From Peptococcaceae bacterium (GTDB lineage Bacteria; Bacillota; Peptococcia; Peptococcales; Peptococcaceae): 9,190 nt of DNA. Shown one piece after another: positions 1 to 6,947 of the stretch. The stretch's first letter is position 1. Every line of letters starts with the position of its first letter. Location of the stretch: assembly GCA_017532485.1 (NCBI GenBank), contig JAFXJE010000042.1, positions 1-9,190 of the forward strand, given 5' to 3'. Below the pieces are notes generated by a model. That model searched no databases and was not told the DNA's origin. It was given only the letters and a program-made list of their open reading frames with translations. The translations under genes were made by a program, and so were the position numbers.

Positions 1-242
1 GGTTGTTCTTTTTCTACTTGTTCATTTTTGCCTGTTTCTTCTTTATTCACATCTTCTGCCTTATCGGTAGGTTCTTGTTTTTCGGCAGTGTCAGCTTTTG
101 GTTTTTCCTGCACAGGCTTGTCACTTTCTGTTGCCTTTGACAAGAAAGATAAAAAATCTTCACCTGCCCCGACTGCTTGCTTATTATTGCCACCAGCAGC
201 AGCTTTATTTACTACATTTGTACCAATACTGAATAAATTCAT
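1..242 (-). CDS. fliK: FliK-like flagellar hook-length control protein, N-terminal fragment
   Basis: This frame opens with ATG at 242-240 and continues past the left edge of the window, so only about 80 N-terminal residues are visible. A near-perfect ribosome binding site, AAGGAGGT at 255-248, lies 5 nt before the start and fixes it. The visible part begins MNLFSIGTNVVNKAAAGG, has a short FLSFLS segment near residues 30-35, and then becomes a low-complexity stretch rich in Lys, Glu, Gln and Thr. FliK proteins typically have such a poorly conserved, disordered N-terminal half and a conserved C-terminal switch domain, which lies outside the window here. The family assignment therefore rests on position: it follows fliJ by 23 nt in the same operon, where fliK is normally found in Bacillota. 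FliK is itself exported and measures hook length before switching export specificity to filament proteins. The operon position is strong evidence and the sequence similarity is weak. Confidence 0.65.
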   Translation of the reverse strand, partial: MNLFSIGTNVVNKAAAGGNNKQAVGAGEDFLSFLSKATESDKPVQEKPKADTAEKQEPTDKAEDVNKEETGKNEQVEKEQ

Positions 243-247
243 TCTGT

Positions 248-255
248 ACCTCCTT
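248..255 (-). promoter_or_regulatory. Strong ribosome binding site of the fliK-like gene
   Basis: AAGGAGGT on the minus strand, 5 nt upstream of the ATG at 242. It is a near-exact anti-16S complement. It supports a real gene start here although only 80 codons are in the window and the protein is low-complexity. Confidence 0.8.
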
Positions 256-265
256 AATAGCGACG

Positions 266-703
266 CTAGGCTTTACGCGTAAACACTGTAAATTCTTCGA
301 CAATTCTTTCTTGTTCCTTAGCACTTGCCGCTTGGTAAGTTTTCCATTCTTTTTCCTTCAGTTTTTCCAAGCTTTTTACTTCAATATTCATTTTTGTCAT
401 TTTATTGATACTGCGTTCCCTCTCACGAAATAGACCATGTTTTTTCTTTTCCAAAGTTTGTTGCATTCTTCGCAAATTTTCTTGATAATTGCGATAGTAA
501 GCAATCATTTGTGGTGTTATGCCCCTTCGCGATTGTTCCTGCATATTGTTTTCTGATTGAATAAATTCATTTTTTAAATTTTCTTCTTCTATTTCCAATT
601 GGGCAATTTCATAATTAATCTTCGCAACTTCCGCTTTTGCAGCAGATAATAGCTGTTCCTTATAGCCCATGACACTTTCTAAAGAAAACTGAAATTTCTT
701 CAT
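266..703 (-). CDS. fliJ: Flagellar export chaperone/ATPase stalk protein FliJ
   Basis: The product is about 145 residues, the usual size of FliJ, and is almost entirely charged alpha-helix. It starts MKKFQFSLESVMGYKE, the typical FliJ opening, followed by two long heptad-like helical stretches rich in Glu, Lys and Arg that would form an antiparallel coiled coil. FliJ sits in the centre of the FliI hexamer, resembling the gamma subunit of F1-ATPase, and links the ATPase to the export gate. The frame can be extended to GTG (712), TTG (709) and ATG (706). However, the ribosome binding site AGAGG at 716-712 overlaps or crowds those codons and gives 8 nt spacing to the ATG at 703-701, which I prefer; 706 is also possible. 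It lies 20 nt downstream of fliI and 23 nt upstream of the fliK-like gene. FliJ is poorly conserved, so context matters as much as sequence. Confidence 0.88.
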   Translation of the reverse strand: MKKFQFSLESVMGYKEQLLSAAKAEVAKINYEIAQLEIEEENLKNEFIQSENNMQEQSRRGITPQMIAYYRNYQENLRRMQQTLEKKKHGLFRERERSINKMTKMNIEVKSLEKLKEKEWKTYQAASAKEQERIVEEFTVFTRKA

Positions 704-723
704 CATCAACACCTCTTAAATCA

Positions 724-2031
724 TCAGCAATCTTTCATCAACTGAGTCATTAATTGAATAGTTTCATCTTTAGTAAATTTCTCATCTACTGCTTGCATCA
801 AAAATTGATTAATCCTATCAATATAAGCTATCGCTTTATCAATCTTCGGATTAGAACCTGATTTATATGCACCGATAGATATCAAATCTTGGTTTGCATA
901 ATAAGTTGCCAATAAATCACGCATCTTTTTCGCTACATCCAAGTGTCCCTTTTCAGCTATATCATTCATCAAACGACTGACACTGGCATTGACATCAATA
1001 GCTGGATAATGATTACTTTGTGCCAAACTTCTGCTCAAAATAATATGTCCGTCAATAATACCACGCACTGTATCGGCAATAGGCTCATTGGTATCGTCAC
1101 CCTCTACCAATACTGTATAAATACCTGTAATCGAGCCTTTTTCAAAATTACCCGTTCTTTCTAAAAGTTTTGGCAACTCCGCATAAATCGAAGGAGGATA
1201 GCCACGCGAAACAGGTGGTTCACCTACTGCCAAGCCTATTTCACGCTGTGCCATAGCAAAACGGGTCAAGGAGTCCATCATTAATAAAACATCTTTGCCT
1301 TGTTCTTGGAAATATTCAGCCAAAGCTGTAGCCGTCAAAGCACATTTTGAACGCAGCATTGCCGGTTGGTCAGAAGTCGCAATAACTAAAATTGACTTGG
1401 CCATACCTTCCGGTCCCAAATCGCGTTCCATAAAGTCACGCAGCTCACGACCACGCTCGCCGACTAGGGCAATAATATTAACATCTGCCCGAATATTTCT
1501 GGCTATCATACCCATCAAGGTACTTTTACCAACACCACTACCGGCAAAGATGCCCATTCTCTGCCCTTTGCCGATAGTTAACAAACCATCTATTGCCTTA
1601 ATTCCGAAAGACATCGGCTCGGTAATTCGTGGACGGCTCAACGGATTGGAATACGGTTTATCAATAGAGCAAGTCCCTTCACATTCCACTGGACCGCCAT
1701 CATCAATAATTTGTCCTATTCCATTTAAAATTCTGCCCTTCAACCCTTCTCCTACAGGTATCTTTAATTTCGCCCCTGTATTTTCAATCACGCTGCCTGA
1801 GCCAATACCTTTGACATCATCATAAGGCATCAATAATATTCTATTTTCTTTAATACCTACAACTTCGGCAAGAATTTCACCATCATCATCTAAGGTCCGA
1901 ATACGACAAACATCACCAAGCTTAGCTTTCGGTCCGATAGATTCAATCATCAGTCCTACCACCTGGTCAACTACGCCCATATATTTAAACGTATCACAAT
2001 TTTTTACTCGTTCCCGATATTTTTCAAACAT
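724..2031 (-). CDS. fliI: Flagellum-specific ATPase FliI
   Basis: A complete 435-residue protein, the normal FliI length. It belongs to the F1/V1 ATPase beta-like family and hydrolyses ATP at the cytoplasmic face of the flagellar type III export gate to help unload substrates from chaperones. An N-terminal beta-barrel domain spans roughly residues 18-90. The nucleotide-binding domain contains a Walker A loop AGSGVGKST at residues 163-171. GERGRE at 191-196 includes the expected catalytic Glu (E192), and the Walker B strand LLMMD ends at D253, followed by SLTRFAMAQRE. The RGYPPS and HYPAIDV segments are typical of the type III ATPases. The last ~70 residues are a helical C-terminal domain. ATG at 2031 is preceded by GGAAGGT at suitable spacing. 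It lies 29 nt after fliH and 20 nt before fliJ, its partners in the ATPase complex. No key residue is missing. Confidence 0.98.
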   Translation of the reverse strand: MFEKYRERVKNCDTFKYMGVVDQVVGLMIESIGPKAKLGDVCRIRTLDDDGEILAEVVGIKENRILLMPYDDVKGIGSGSVIENTGAKLKIPVGEGLKGRILNGIGQIIDDGGPVECEGTCSIDKPYSNPLSRPRITEPMSFGIKAIDGLLTIGKGQRMGIFAGSGVGKSTLMGMIARNIRADVNIIALVGERGRELRDFMERDLGPEGMAKSILVIATSDQPAMLRSKCALTATALAEYFQEQGKDVLLMMDSLTRFAMAQREIGLAVGEPPVSRGYPPSIYAELPKLLERTGNFEKGSITGIYTVLVEGDDTNEPIADTVRGIIDGHIILSRSLAQSNHYPAIDVNASVSRLMNDIAEKGHLDVAKKMRDLLATYYANQDLISIGAYKSGSNPKIDKAIAYIDRINQFLMQAVDEKFTKDETIQLMTQLMKDC

Positions 2032-2060
2032 GATGCTCTTACCTTCCGTCTAAATATAAC

Positions 2061-2891
2061 TTATTCTAAAGCTTCTTTGATATATCTCAATTGTGTACTC
2101 ACGCTGGCATCAACCACACCAGCATCAGTTTCTACTATACAAGTTCCAGGCGGCAAATCCACCTTTGGACGGATATTAATATATTCCGATTGTCCAGCAA
2201 TTTCCTTAGCAAGATTTTCTTCCAAGTAAACAGCCAAACCTTCTTCGTCAGACAAATAAATATCTATCCAACGATATTCTTTAAATGTATTTAAAGCACT
2301 GCGAATCATACCCAAATACAAGCCTTTATCGTCTAATAATTGGCGATGCACCACTTTAGAAGCAACTTCTAAAGCCAAATACTTCAATTCGTCTAAATTT
2401 TTAGCCAAAATTCTTTGTTGATTTTCTTCAAAATTATCCAAAACAGCTTGCAAGGACTCGCCGATTTGACGGTTTTCCATTTTGGCTGCTTGGACACCAT
2501 CTTCATAGCCTTCAGCATGGCCAAGACGATGACCTTCCTTATGACCTTGTGCTTTCGCCTGTTCCAAAGCTTGTGCTTTTTCCTGAGCTATTTGCTGTTC
2601 TGCCTCTCGGAGTAAGGAAGCCGCCTTTTTTTTACCTTCCTCTACTATCCTGTCGGCCTCTTTTTGAGCCTCAGCTACCACAGCATCTATTTCTTGGCGA
2701 CGCAAAACAATTTCTTCTTCCAAATGCGCCAATTCCTCAAGCAAAGCCATTTCTTTTTCAGTTAATTCAGAACCAACAGAAACTTCTTCAACCTTTTTTT
2801 CTTCTTTTTCTTCAGCGTATTCCGCTCCTGGCGTACGCAATTTATAAGCTGTACTTACAGCAACATAATCGGCTTTAATCAAATTAGACAA
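2061..2891 (-). CDS. fliH: Flagellar export ATPase regulator FliH
   Basis: A 276-residue protein if the TTG at 2891-2889 is the start. FliH binds the FliI ATPase as a dimer, restrains it, and tethers it to the rotor C-ring. The N-terminus reads (M)SNLIKADYVAV, as in other Bacillota FliH proteins. A long acidic/basic coiled coil follows (about residues 25-115), then a ladder of five Gly at exact four-residue spacing (116, 120, 124, 128, 132), the GxxxG repeat known from FliH. A compact C-terminal domain contains GTCIVETDAGVVDASVSTQL, the family's most conserved stretch. The frame extends upstream to an ATG at 2900, but that codon lies inside the ribosome binding site itself. AAAGGA at 2905-2900 is 8 nt from the TTG, so TTG is the better start. 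The gene then overlaps the end of fliG by 8 nt, which suggests translational coupling. Confidence 0.95.
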   Translation of the reverse strand: MSNLIKADYVAVSTAYKLRTPGAEYAEEKEEKKVEEVSVGSELTEKEMALLEELAHLEEEIVLRRQEIDAVVAEAQKEADRIVEEGKKKAASLLREAEQQIAQEKAQALEQAKAQGHKEGHRLGHAEGYEDGVQAAKMENRQIGESLQAVLDNFEENQQRILAKNLDELKYLALEVASKVVHRQLLDDKGLYLGMIRSALNTFKEYRWIDIYLSDEEGLAVYLEENLAKEIAGQSEYINIRPKVDLPPGTCIVETDAGVVDASVSTQLRYIKEALE

Positions 2892-3888
2892 GCATATCAT
2901 CCTTTCCGCCTTTACTAATGTTGATTTCGCCTTCCTCTTCTAATTTACGGAATATAGCCACAATTTTTTGTTGGGCTTCGTTAACATCACGCACACGAAC
3001 ACCACGCAGATATTCCATGTCGGATTGGATACTTTCCGCCATACGCTTGGACATATTGCTGTAGAATACTTCCTGCATTTCCGGTGTAGCACCCTTTAAA
3101 GCCAAAGTCAAATCTTTTGGGTCTACATCGCGCATTGCTCTTTGAATATCCATTGCATCCACACCAGCAATATCTTCAAAGACAAACATCAGCTTGCGAA
3201 TTTCATCGGTAAGCACAGGGTCTTTCTTCCGCAACTCATCAAAGATGTATTTTTCACTGCCACGGTCCATTGTATTAATGATTTCCGCAATATATTCCAA
3301 ACCACCCAATTCGGTAAAGCCGGAAGACATAATGCTGGTAAATTTATTTTCCAAGGTTCTTTCAACCAGTTTTACCATATCAGGAGAGGTGCGTTCCATT
3401 TTAGCAATACGTTCAACAACATCCAATTTCACCGCATCAGGCAACTCAGCAATAATAGTAGCCGCCTGTTCTGTACGAGCATACGATAAAATCAAGGCAA
3501 TAATTTGAGGATGTTCGTTTTGAATAATTGCCATCAAGTTCTTATAATCAGCCCGACGCACAAAGTCGAAAGCTTTTGTTTGCAAGGACTTGGATACCTT
3601 TTCCAATAATTGGTCGGCAGTTTGCGCACCGAAAGCTTTTTCCAAAACATCGCGCGCATAGTTCAAGCCACCTTCACTAACCACTTGTTGTGCCAAGCAA
3701 ATGCCATAAAATTCGGTTAAAATATCATCCAAATCTTCTGCTGATAAAGCACTAGCTCTGGCAATTTCATAAGTCAGCTGCTCTACCTCGGTATCCGACA
3801 AATACTTATATACATTTGCAGCCCGTTCTGAACCTAATAAAATCATAACTGCCGCCGCTTTTTGTTGATTAGAATATCTTTCTGCCAT
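2884..3888 (-). CDS. fliG: Flagellar motor switch protein FliG
   Basis: A complete 334-residue protein, the usual FliG size. FliG forms the ring on the cytoplasmic face of the MS ring that transmits stator torque and reverses rotation when FliM/CheY-P acts. The N-terminal domain (about 1-100), which binds the C-terminus of FliF, begins MAERYSNQQKAAAVMILLG. The middle domain has the conserved EHPQ motif at residues 125-128, used for FliM contact. A GG hinge in ELGGLEYIAEIIN (about 193-206) leads to the C-terminal torque domain. That domain contains FVFEDI (235-240) and a charged helix around 281-300 with alternating Lys/Arg and Asp/Glu that faces MotA. Its ATG shares the A of TAATG with the fliF stop codon, so translation is probably coupled to FliF, giving the stoichiometry needed for two directly interacting rings. 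The terminal codons also hold the fliH ribosome binding site. Confidence 0.98.
   Translation of the reverse strand: MAERYSNQQKAAAVMILLGSERAANVYKYLSDTEVEQLTYEIARASALSAEDLDDILTEFYGICLAQQVVSEGGLNYARDVLEKAFGAQTADQLLEKVSKSLQTKAFDFVRRADYKNLMAIIQNEHPQIIALILSYARTEQAATIIAELPDAVKLDVVERIAKMERTSPDMVKLVERTLENKFTSIMSSGFTELGGLEYIAEIINTMDRGSEKYIFDELRKKDPVLTDEIRKLMFVFEDIAGVDAMDIQRAMRDVDPKDLTLALKGATPEMQEVFYSNMSKRMAESIQSDMEYLRGVRVRDVNEAQQKIVAIFRKLEEEGEINISKGGKDDMLV
2900..2907 (-). promoter_or_regulatory. Ribosome binding site that places the fliH start at TTG 2891
   Basis: GGAAAGGA on the minus strand, inside the last codons of fliG. It has 8 nt spacing to TTG (2891-2889). The alternative ATG at 2900-2898 shares its A with this site and could not be used with it. 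The encoded N-terminus after TTG also matches the usual FliH start. Confidence 0.7.
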
Positions 3889-5465
3889 TAGTATTCATCA
3901 TCTCCCTTCAACCAATTATGAATGAGCTGACCAACAATTTCTGGATGTTCATCAGTAAATTGTTGTAATTGTTTAACCATAACACTTTGTTTACTGTCAT
4001 GTACTTCTAATGCTTCGATTTCTACATCGCCACTGATAGCTTCCAGAGGTTGTTGTTCGTCCCAAATATCTTCTTCGGCAGCATTGCGACGTTTGCGAAT
4101 TAACAACATAATCAGCAATACTACTAAAACAATCAACAACAATACCCCAGCTAAAACAAATGGCCAGTATTCTACCAAATATGCCTGCCAACCTGTAGGT
4201 TCAGCAACATCACTGCCATAGAAATCAGCTGCGTAAATAACAACATTTTCTTCCGGAATATTAGCTGTCGCCGCCACCAGTTCAATCAAATCATCTTTTT
4301 CTGCTTGGGTCATATCACTGCGATTAACAGTAATCCCGACATTAATATTCTCAATAACAATATCTTGTTTATTAGTTTCTTCTCTTGTTTCATTGACATA
4401 ATAGTCATAATTCCAATTATTGATATACTGGCCATTGCCGCCTTCCTCATCAACAATAGGATAAGTAGCCAAATCGGCATTTGTTTCCGCACCAGGTATC
4501 CCTGCTGCTAAAATATTGCCATTACTGCCTTCCAAATAATGTTCTTCTTTATAGGTAACACCTGTATTATTGTCATTGGAAGGTGTATAAATTGTTTCCT
4601 GCTTAATACCTGTATTAGTATTTACTCTTGATGTCGCTACCACATAAACATTTTCTGCGCCTAAAACAGGTACTAAAATATTCTTGATTTTTTCCTCTAC
4701 GGTTTTATCAATAATACGTTCAATTTCCAGCTTATCATTAGCTTTATTTAAAACACTGTCAGCATTTGCTTCTAATTCCTCACCTGTACCAGCATCAATT
4801 ACTGATACATTAGCTGCATCCATACCCTTTACACTGGTTGCAACCAAACGTTTAACACCATTTACCTGTTCCTGCGTCAAAGTATTGCCACTAGACATAG
4901 TAATCAATACCCCAGCACTGGAGTTTTTCTGATTGCTGTTCCAAACATAGCTGTTGCCGTCATCTAAATTGATGGTAACAATGGCATGTTTTACACCACT
5001 GATAGTTTCGATAGATTTAGCCAATCTTTCCTGCAGTTGAAATAACTGATAAGCTTTACGGTCAGAGTCGGTAGTCATACTACCGATATTTTCCGTAAAC
5101 AAATCATAACCAAGACCACTCTTTGGATAACCAGCTACTGCCAGTTTCATCCGAATAGCAGCCTCTTGTTTTTGGGGTACTAAAATAGTCCCCGTACCCT
5201 CAACCTTGGAAGGCACTGCATTTTCTTCTAAAATAGCCAGTACTTCTGCCATTTCGGCACTTTCCATTTCACTGACCAAAACAGTATATGGCGAATAATT
5301 CAAATAGGCCACAGTACCCATTAAAGCAACCAGCAACAAAACAGCAGCAACAATCATCAATACTCTACGTTTAGGCTCTTGTTCGCTCCACCATGCTTTC
5401 GCTGGTTCTACATATTTAGTTTTAATATCGCCTAAAGTCGCGTTCATTTTCTCGTTTGCCATCAT
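3888..5465 (-). CDS. fliF: Flagellar MS-ring protein FliF
   Basis: A complete 525-residue protein, normal for FliF. It assembles the membrane/supramembrane ring that is the foundation of the basal body and the housing of the export gate. A first transmembrane helix spans about residues 34-54, preceded by positively charged PKRR. The secretin/YscJ-like ring-building motifs follow (about 55-230), including LVPQKQEAAIRMKLAVAGYP and the ISGVKHAIVTINL segment. A low-conservation extracytoplasmic region comes next (about 285-365). A second transmembrane helix lies at about 434-456, followed by RKRR and a cytoplasmic tail. The final ~35 residues, with VKQLQQFTDEHPE and a WLK end, form the FliG-binding tail. 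Two adjacent ATG codons (5465 and 5462) are possible starts. The ribosome binding site AAAGG gives spacings of 6 and 9 nt, so either may be used. It lies 31 nt after fliE and overlaps fliG by one base. Confidence 0.97.
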   Translation of the reverse strand: MMANEKMNATLGDIKTKYVEPAKAWWSEQEPKRRVLMIVAAVLLLVALMGTVAYLNYSPYTVLVSEMESAEMAEVLAILEENAVPSKVEGTGTILVPQKQEAAIRMKLAVAGYPKSGLGYDLFTENIGSMTTDSDRKAYQLFQLQERLAKSIETISGVKHAIVTINLDDGNSYVWNSNQKNSSAGVLITMSSGNTLTQEQVNGVKRLVATSVKGMDAANVSVIDAGTGEELEANADSVLNKANDKLEIERIIDKTVEEKIKNILVPVLGAENVYVVATSRVNTNTGIKQETIYTPSNDNNTGVTYKEEHYLEGSNGNILAAGIPGAETNADLATYPIVDEEGGNGQYINNWNYDYYVNETREETNKQDIVIENINVGITVNRSDMTQAEKDDLIELVAATANIPEENVVIYAADFYGSDVAEPTGWQAYLVEYWPFVLAGVLLLIVLVVLLIMLLIRKRRNAAEEDIWDEQQPLEAISGDVEIEALEVHDSKQSVMVKQLQQFTDEHPEIVGQLIHNWLKGDDEY

Positions 5466-5496
5466 TCATTACCTTTACTTAAGTTATTTATTATCA

Positions 5497-5802
5497 CTAG
5501 ACACTCATTCTCATAATTTCGCTATAAGCATCATGTGCTTTATTTCTTACTTGAACGAATAACTCCAACGCTGTAGTTGCTTGAGTAGAAGCAATCATTA
5601 AATCATGCAATTGGTCAGCAGTGCCTGTAGTCACCCCAACAATACCGTCGTTATCTATTTTTTCAGTTTCAACAACTTGATTCATCAAATTATTTAAAAC
5701 ATCCTTAAAGGAACCTTGCCCATCAACATTAGTTAAATGTGCAGGCTGTTTCTGTTCTGTCAGCATCGGTGACATCGGAATAATAAAATTAGTATTAATC
5801 AT
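5497..5802 (-). CDS. fliE: Flagellar hook-basal body protein FliE
   Basis: A 101-residue protein, typical for FliE, which joins the MS ring to the proximal rod and is the first rod-type substrate to be exported. The diagnostic C-terminus is intact: an Ala/Thr-rich helix followed by LFVQVRNKAHDAYSEIMRM at the very end. The N-terminal third is variable, as usual. ATG at 5802 is preceded by AGGAGG at 5816-5811, with that site overlapping the flgC stop codon. It is placed between flgC and fliF, the normal order in Bacillota. Confidence 0.96.
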   Translation of the reverse strand: MINTNFIIPMSPMLTEQKQPAHLTNVDGQGSFKDVLNNLMNQVVETEKIDNDGIVGVTTGTADQLHDLMIASTQATTALELFVQVRNKAHDAYSEIMRMSV

Positions 5803-5815
5803 TACTTATTTCCTC

Positions 5816-6259
5816 CTAGCGTCCGATTTGCAAAGCTGTCGATGCCATTGCTTTAATCGCATTGATTACTGTGATATTACCTTCATAAGCACGGGAAGCC
5901 GATAACAAGTCAGACATTTCCTTAACCTTATCTACATTTGGATAAAGTACATAACCATTTTCATCAGCATCAGGATGTTCAGGGTCATACACAGGTTTAA
6001 AATCTGTCTGGTCTTCAACAATTTCCACTACTTTTACCCCTGGATTTTGGTTACCCCTTGCTCTGCTTAAATGAGAAGCAAAACTACTGGTACTGCTGCC
6101 TGGGTCTTCTTGAAAAACTACCATTTGTCTGCGATAAGGTCCACCCTCTGCAGTTCTTGTTGTTTCCGCATTAGCAATATTTTGCGCCAAAATATCCATT
6201 CTCATCTTTTGCGCAGTCAAACCAGAACCACTAATATCTAAAGAATTTAAAAAACCCAT
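5816..6259 (-). CDS. flgC: Flagellar proximal rod protein FlgC
   Basis: A complete 147-residue protein of the rod/hook family. It opens MGFLNSLDISGSGLTAQKMR and has the family's NIANAETT motif at residues 27-34 followed by GGPYRRQ, which is characteristic of FlgC. The C-terminal helix, from about residue 112 (MSDLLSASRAYEGNITVIN) to the end, pairs with the N-terminal helix in the assembled rod. FlgC is exported by the flagellar type III system without a cleaved signal and polymerises with FlgB, FlgF and FlgG. An excellent AAAGGAGGT site lies within the end of flgB, whose stop codon is only 2 nt from this ATG, so the two rod genes are tightly coupled. Confidence 0.97.
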   Translation of the reverse strand: MGFLNSLDISGSGLTAQKMRMDILAQNIANAETTRTAEGGPYRRQMVVFQEDPGSSTSSFASHLSRARGNQNPGVKVVEIVEDQTDFKPVYDPEHPDADENGYVLYPNVDKVKEMSDLLSASRAYEGNITVINAIKAMASTALQIGR

Positions 6260-6261
6260 GC

Positions 6262-6651
6262 TTATTGACCTCCTTTAATAGCATAACGCAGACGATTAAA
6301 CTTATCACTTAACAACCGTTCTGCATATTCATACTGCTTTGCTGTTTCCATCAGCAATAAGTATTCTTCGTCCAACTCGACATTGTTGCCGTCAACATTC
6401 ATTGTAGTTTTATCATCTTTGGCAATAACAAATTCTGTCGAAGCAATCGCATCACGCACTTCACGCTTATTTGTTTTGAAACGCACATTATCCAACTTTT
6501 GTGCCAATTCCTCTTCAAAGGACAAGACCTTACGCTTATAACCAGGCGTTGTCGCATTAGCAATGTTGTCGGCAATTACGCGTTCTCTCTGCCACAAAGC
6601 ATCCATACTTTTATTCAAAATAACTATAGAAGAACTATTCAACCAATCCAT
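6262..6651 (-). CDS. flgB: Flagellar proximal rod protein FlgB
   Basis: A complete 129-residue protein. It carries the rod-family signature DNIANATTPGYKR at residues 28-40 in the N-terminal helix, then a variable middle, and a C-terminal helix from about residue 98 (LLLMETAKQYEYAERLLSDKF) typical of FlgB. FlgB is a proximal rod subunit that crosses the periplasm or cell-wall space together with FlgC and is exported by the flagellar type III apparatus. ATG at 6651 has AAGGAAG as ribosome binding site a few bases upstream. It is the first gene of the operon and is preceded by a promoter at 6804-6833 and a leader of about 145 nt. Confidence 0.97.
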   Translation of the reverse strand: MDWLNSSSIVILNKSMDALWQRERVIADNIANATTPGYKRKVLSFEEELAQKLDNVRFKTNKREVRDAIASTEFVIAKDDKTTMNVDGNNVELDEEYLLLMETAKQYEYAERLLSDKFNRLRYAIKGGQ

Positions 6652-6799
6652 AATAAGTCACTTCCTTCACTATTTCTCCAAATAATTGCAAAACATTTCT
6701 TCAATCTAAACAAAACTCAAATAAACTGTAAATTTTTGGCAGTCGTTTCTGTCTTTTATTTAATTTACTACATACTATTACACAGTATCATTAATTCTC

Positions 6800-6812
6800 T
6801 GTTATCATAACA
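6800..6812. promoter_or_regulatory. Candidate operator: perfect 13-bp palindrome over the -10 element
   Basis: TGTTATCATAACA is a perfect inverted repeat of 6-bp arms around one central base, lying exactly across the -10 hexamer and extended -10 of the flgB promoter. Such a position is typical of a repressor operator. Because the arms are AT-rich and partly forced by the -10 consensus, chance is a serious alternative. No regulator can be named. Confidence 0.3.
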
Positions 6813-6833
6813 TTTTTTCTATTACTATTTCAA
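6804..6833 (-). promoter_or_regulatory. Sigma-A-type promoter of the flgB operon
   Basis: On the minus strand, TTGAAA (6833-6828) and TATGAT (6809-6804) are separated by 18 bp. An extended -10 TG dinucleotide lies at 6812-6811. Transcription would begin near 6797, giving a leader of about 145 nt before flgB. The segment lies in the only long non-coding gap and points toward the operon. I saw no sigma-28-type element nearby, so vegetative control of this early flagellar operon is inferred. Confidence 0.65.
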
Positions 6834-6900
6834 TACTTTTGTCCATACATTTTGAACTTTAGTAAAATTTTTCTCATTTCTCATGCTAACAATAAAAAAA

Positions 6901-6935
6901 TTTAAAAGAAAAAGGCCGAGACTTTCGTCTCGACC
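6901..6935 (-). terminator. Intrinsic terminator of the flagellin-like gene
   Basis: On the minus strand, GGTCGAGAC (6935-6927) pairs with GTCTCGGCC (6922-6914) to form a 9-bp stem with one G-T wobble and a GAAA tetraloop. A run of T with one C follows (6913-6904). The hairpin starts 12 nt after the TAG stop at 6950-6948. It isolates the flagellin transcript from the flgB operon. Confidence 0.93.
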
Positions 6936-6947
6936 TAGATTTATTTT

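Larger units (their letters stand above)
6652..6900. other. Intergenic region between the flagellin-like gene and flgB
   Basis: About 250 bp of AT-rich non-coding sequence holding the flgB promoter, its possible operator and the leader. The leader (about 6797-6652) contains a weak 5-bp inverted repeat (6772-6788) and the flgB ribosome binding site AAGGAAG. I see no RNA gene, riboswitch or convincing small coding frame in it. Confidence 0.7.

Noticed and set aside
28..282. Plus-strand open frame of 84 codons at the left edge
   Set aside because: It is antisense to the fliK-like start and the fliJ end. The minus-strand gene has a near-perfect ribosome binding site; the plus-strand frame has only a Ser/Ala-rich composition expected from the reverse reading.
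1295..1825. Plus-strand open frame of 176 codons opposite fliI
   Set aside because: It lies wholly opposite a well-conserved FliI with intact motifs, has no sensible ribosome binding site and its product shows no recognisable domain. It is a shadow of the codon usage of fliI.
6772..6788. Inverted repeat ATACT-7 nt-AGTAT in the flgB leader
   Set aside because: The arms are only 5 bp, AT-rich, with no extension. Such a repeat is expected by chance in this composition and would make an unstable hairpin.
6499..6810. Plus-strand open frame covering the start of flgB and the promoter gap
   Set aside because: Half of it is antisense to conserved flgB, the rest crosses the promoter and leader, and the translated product is low-complexity with no ribosome binding site of note.
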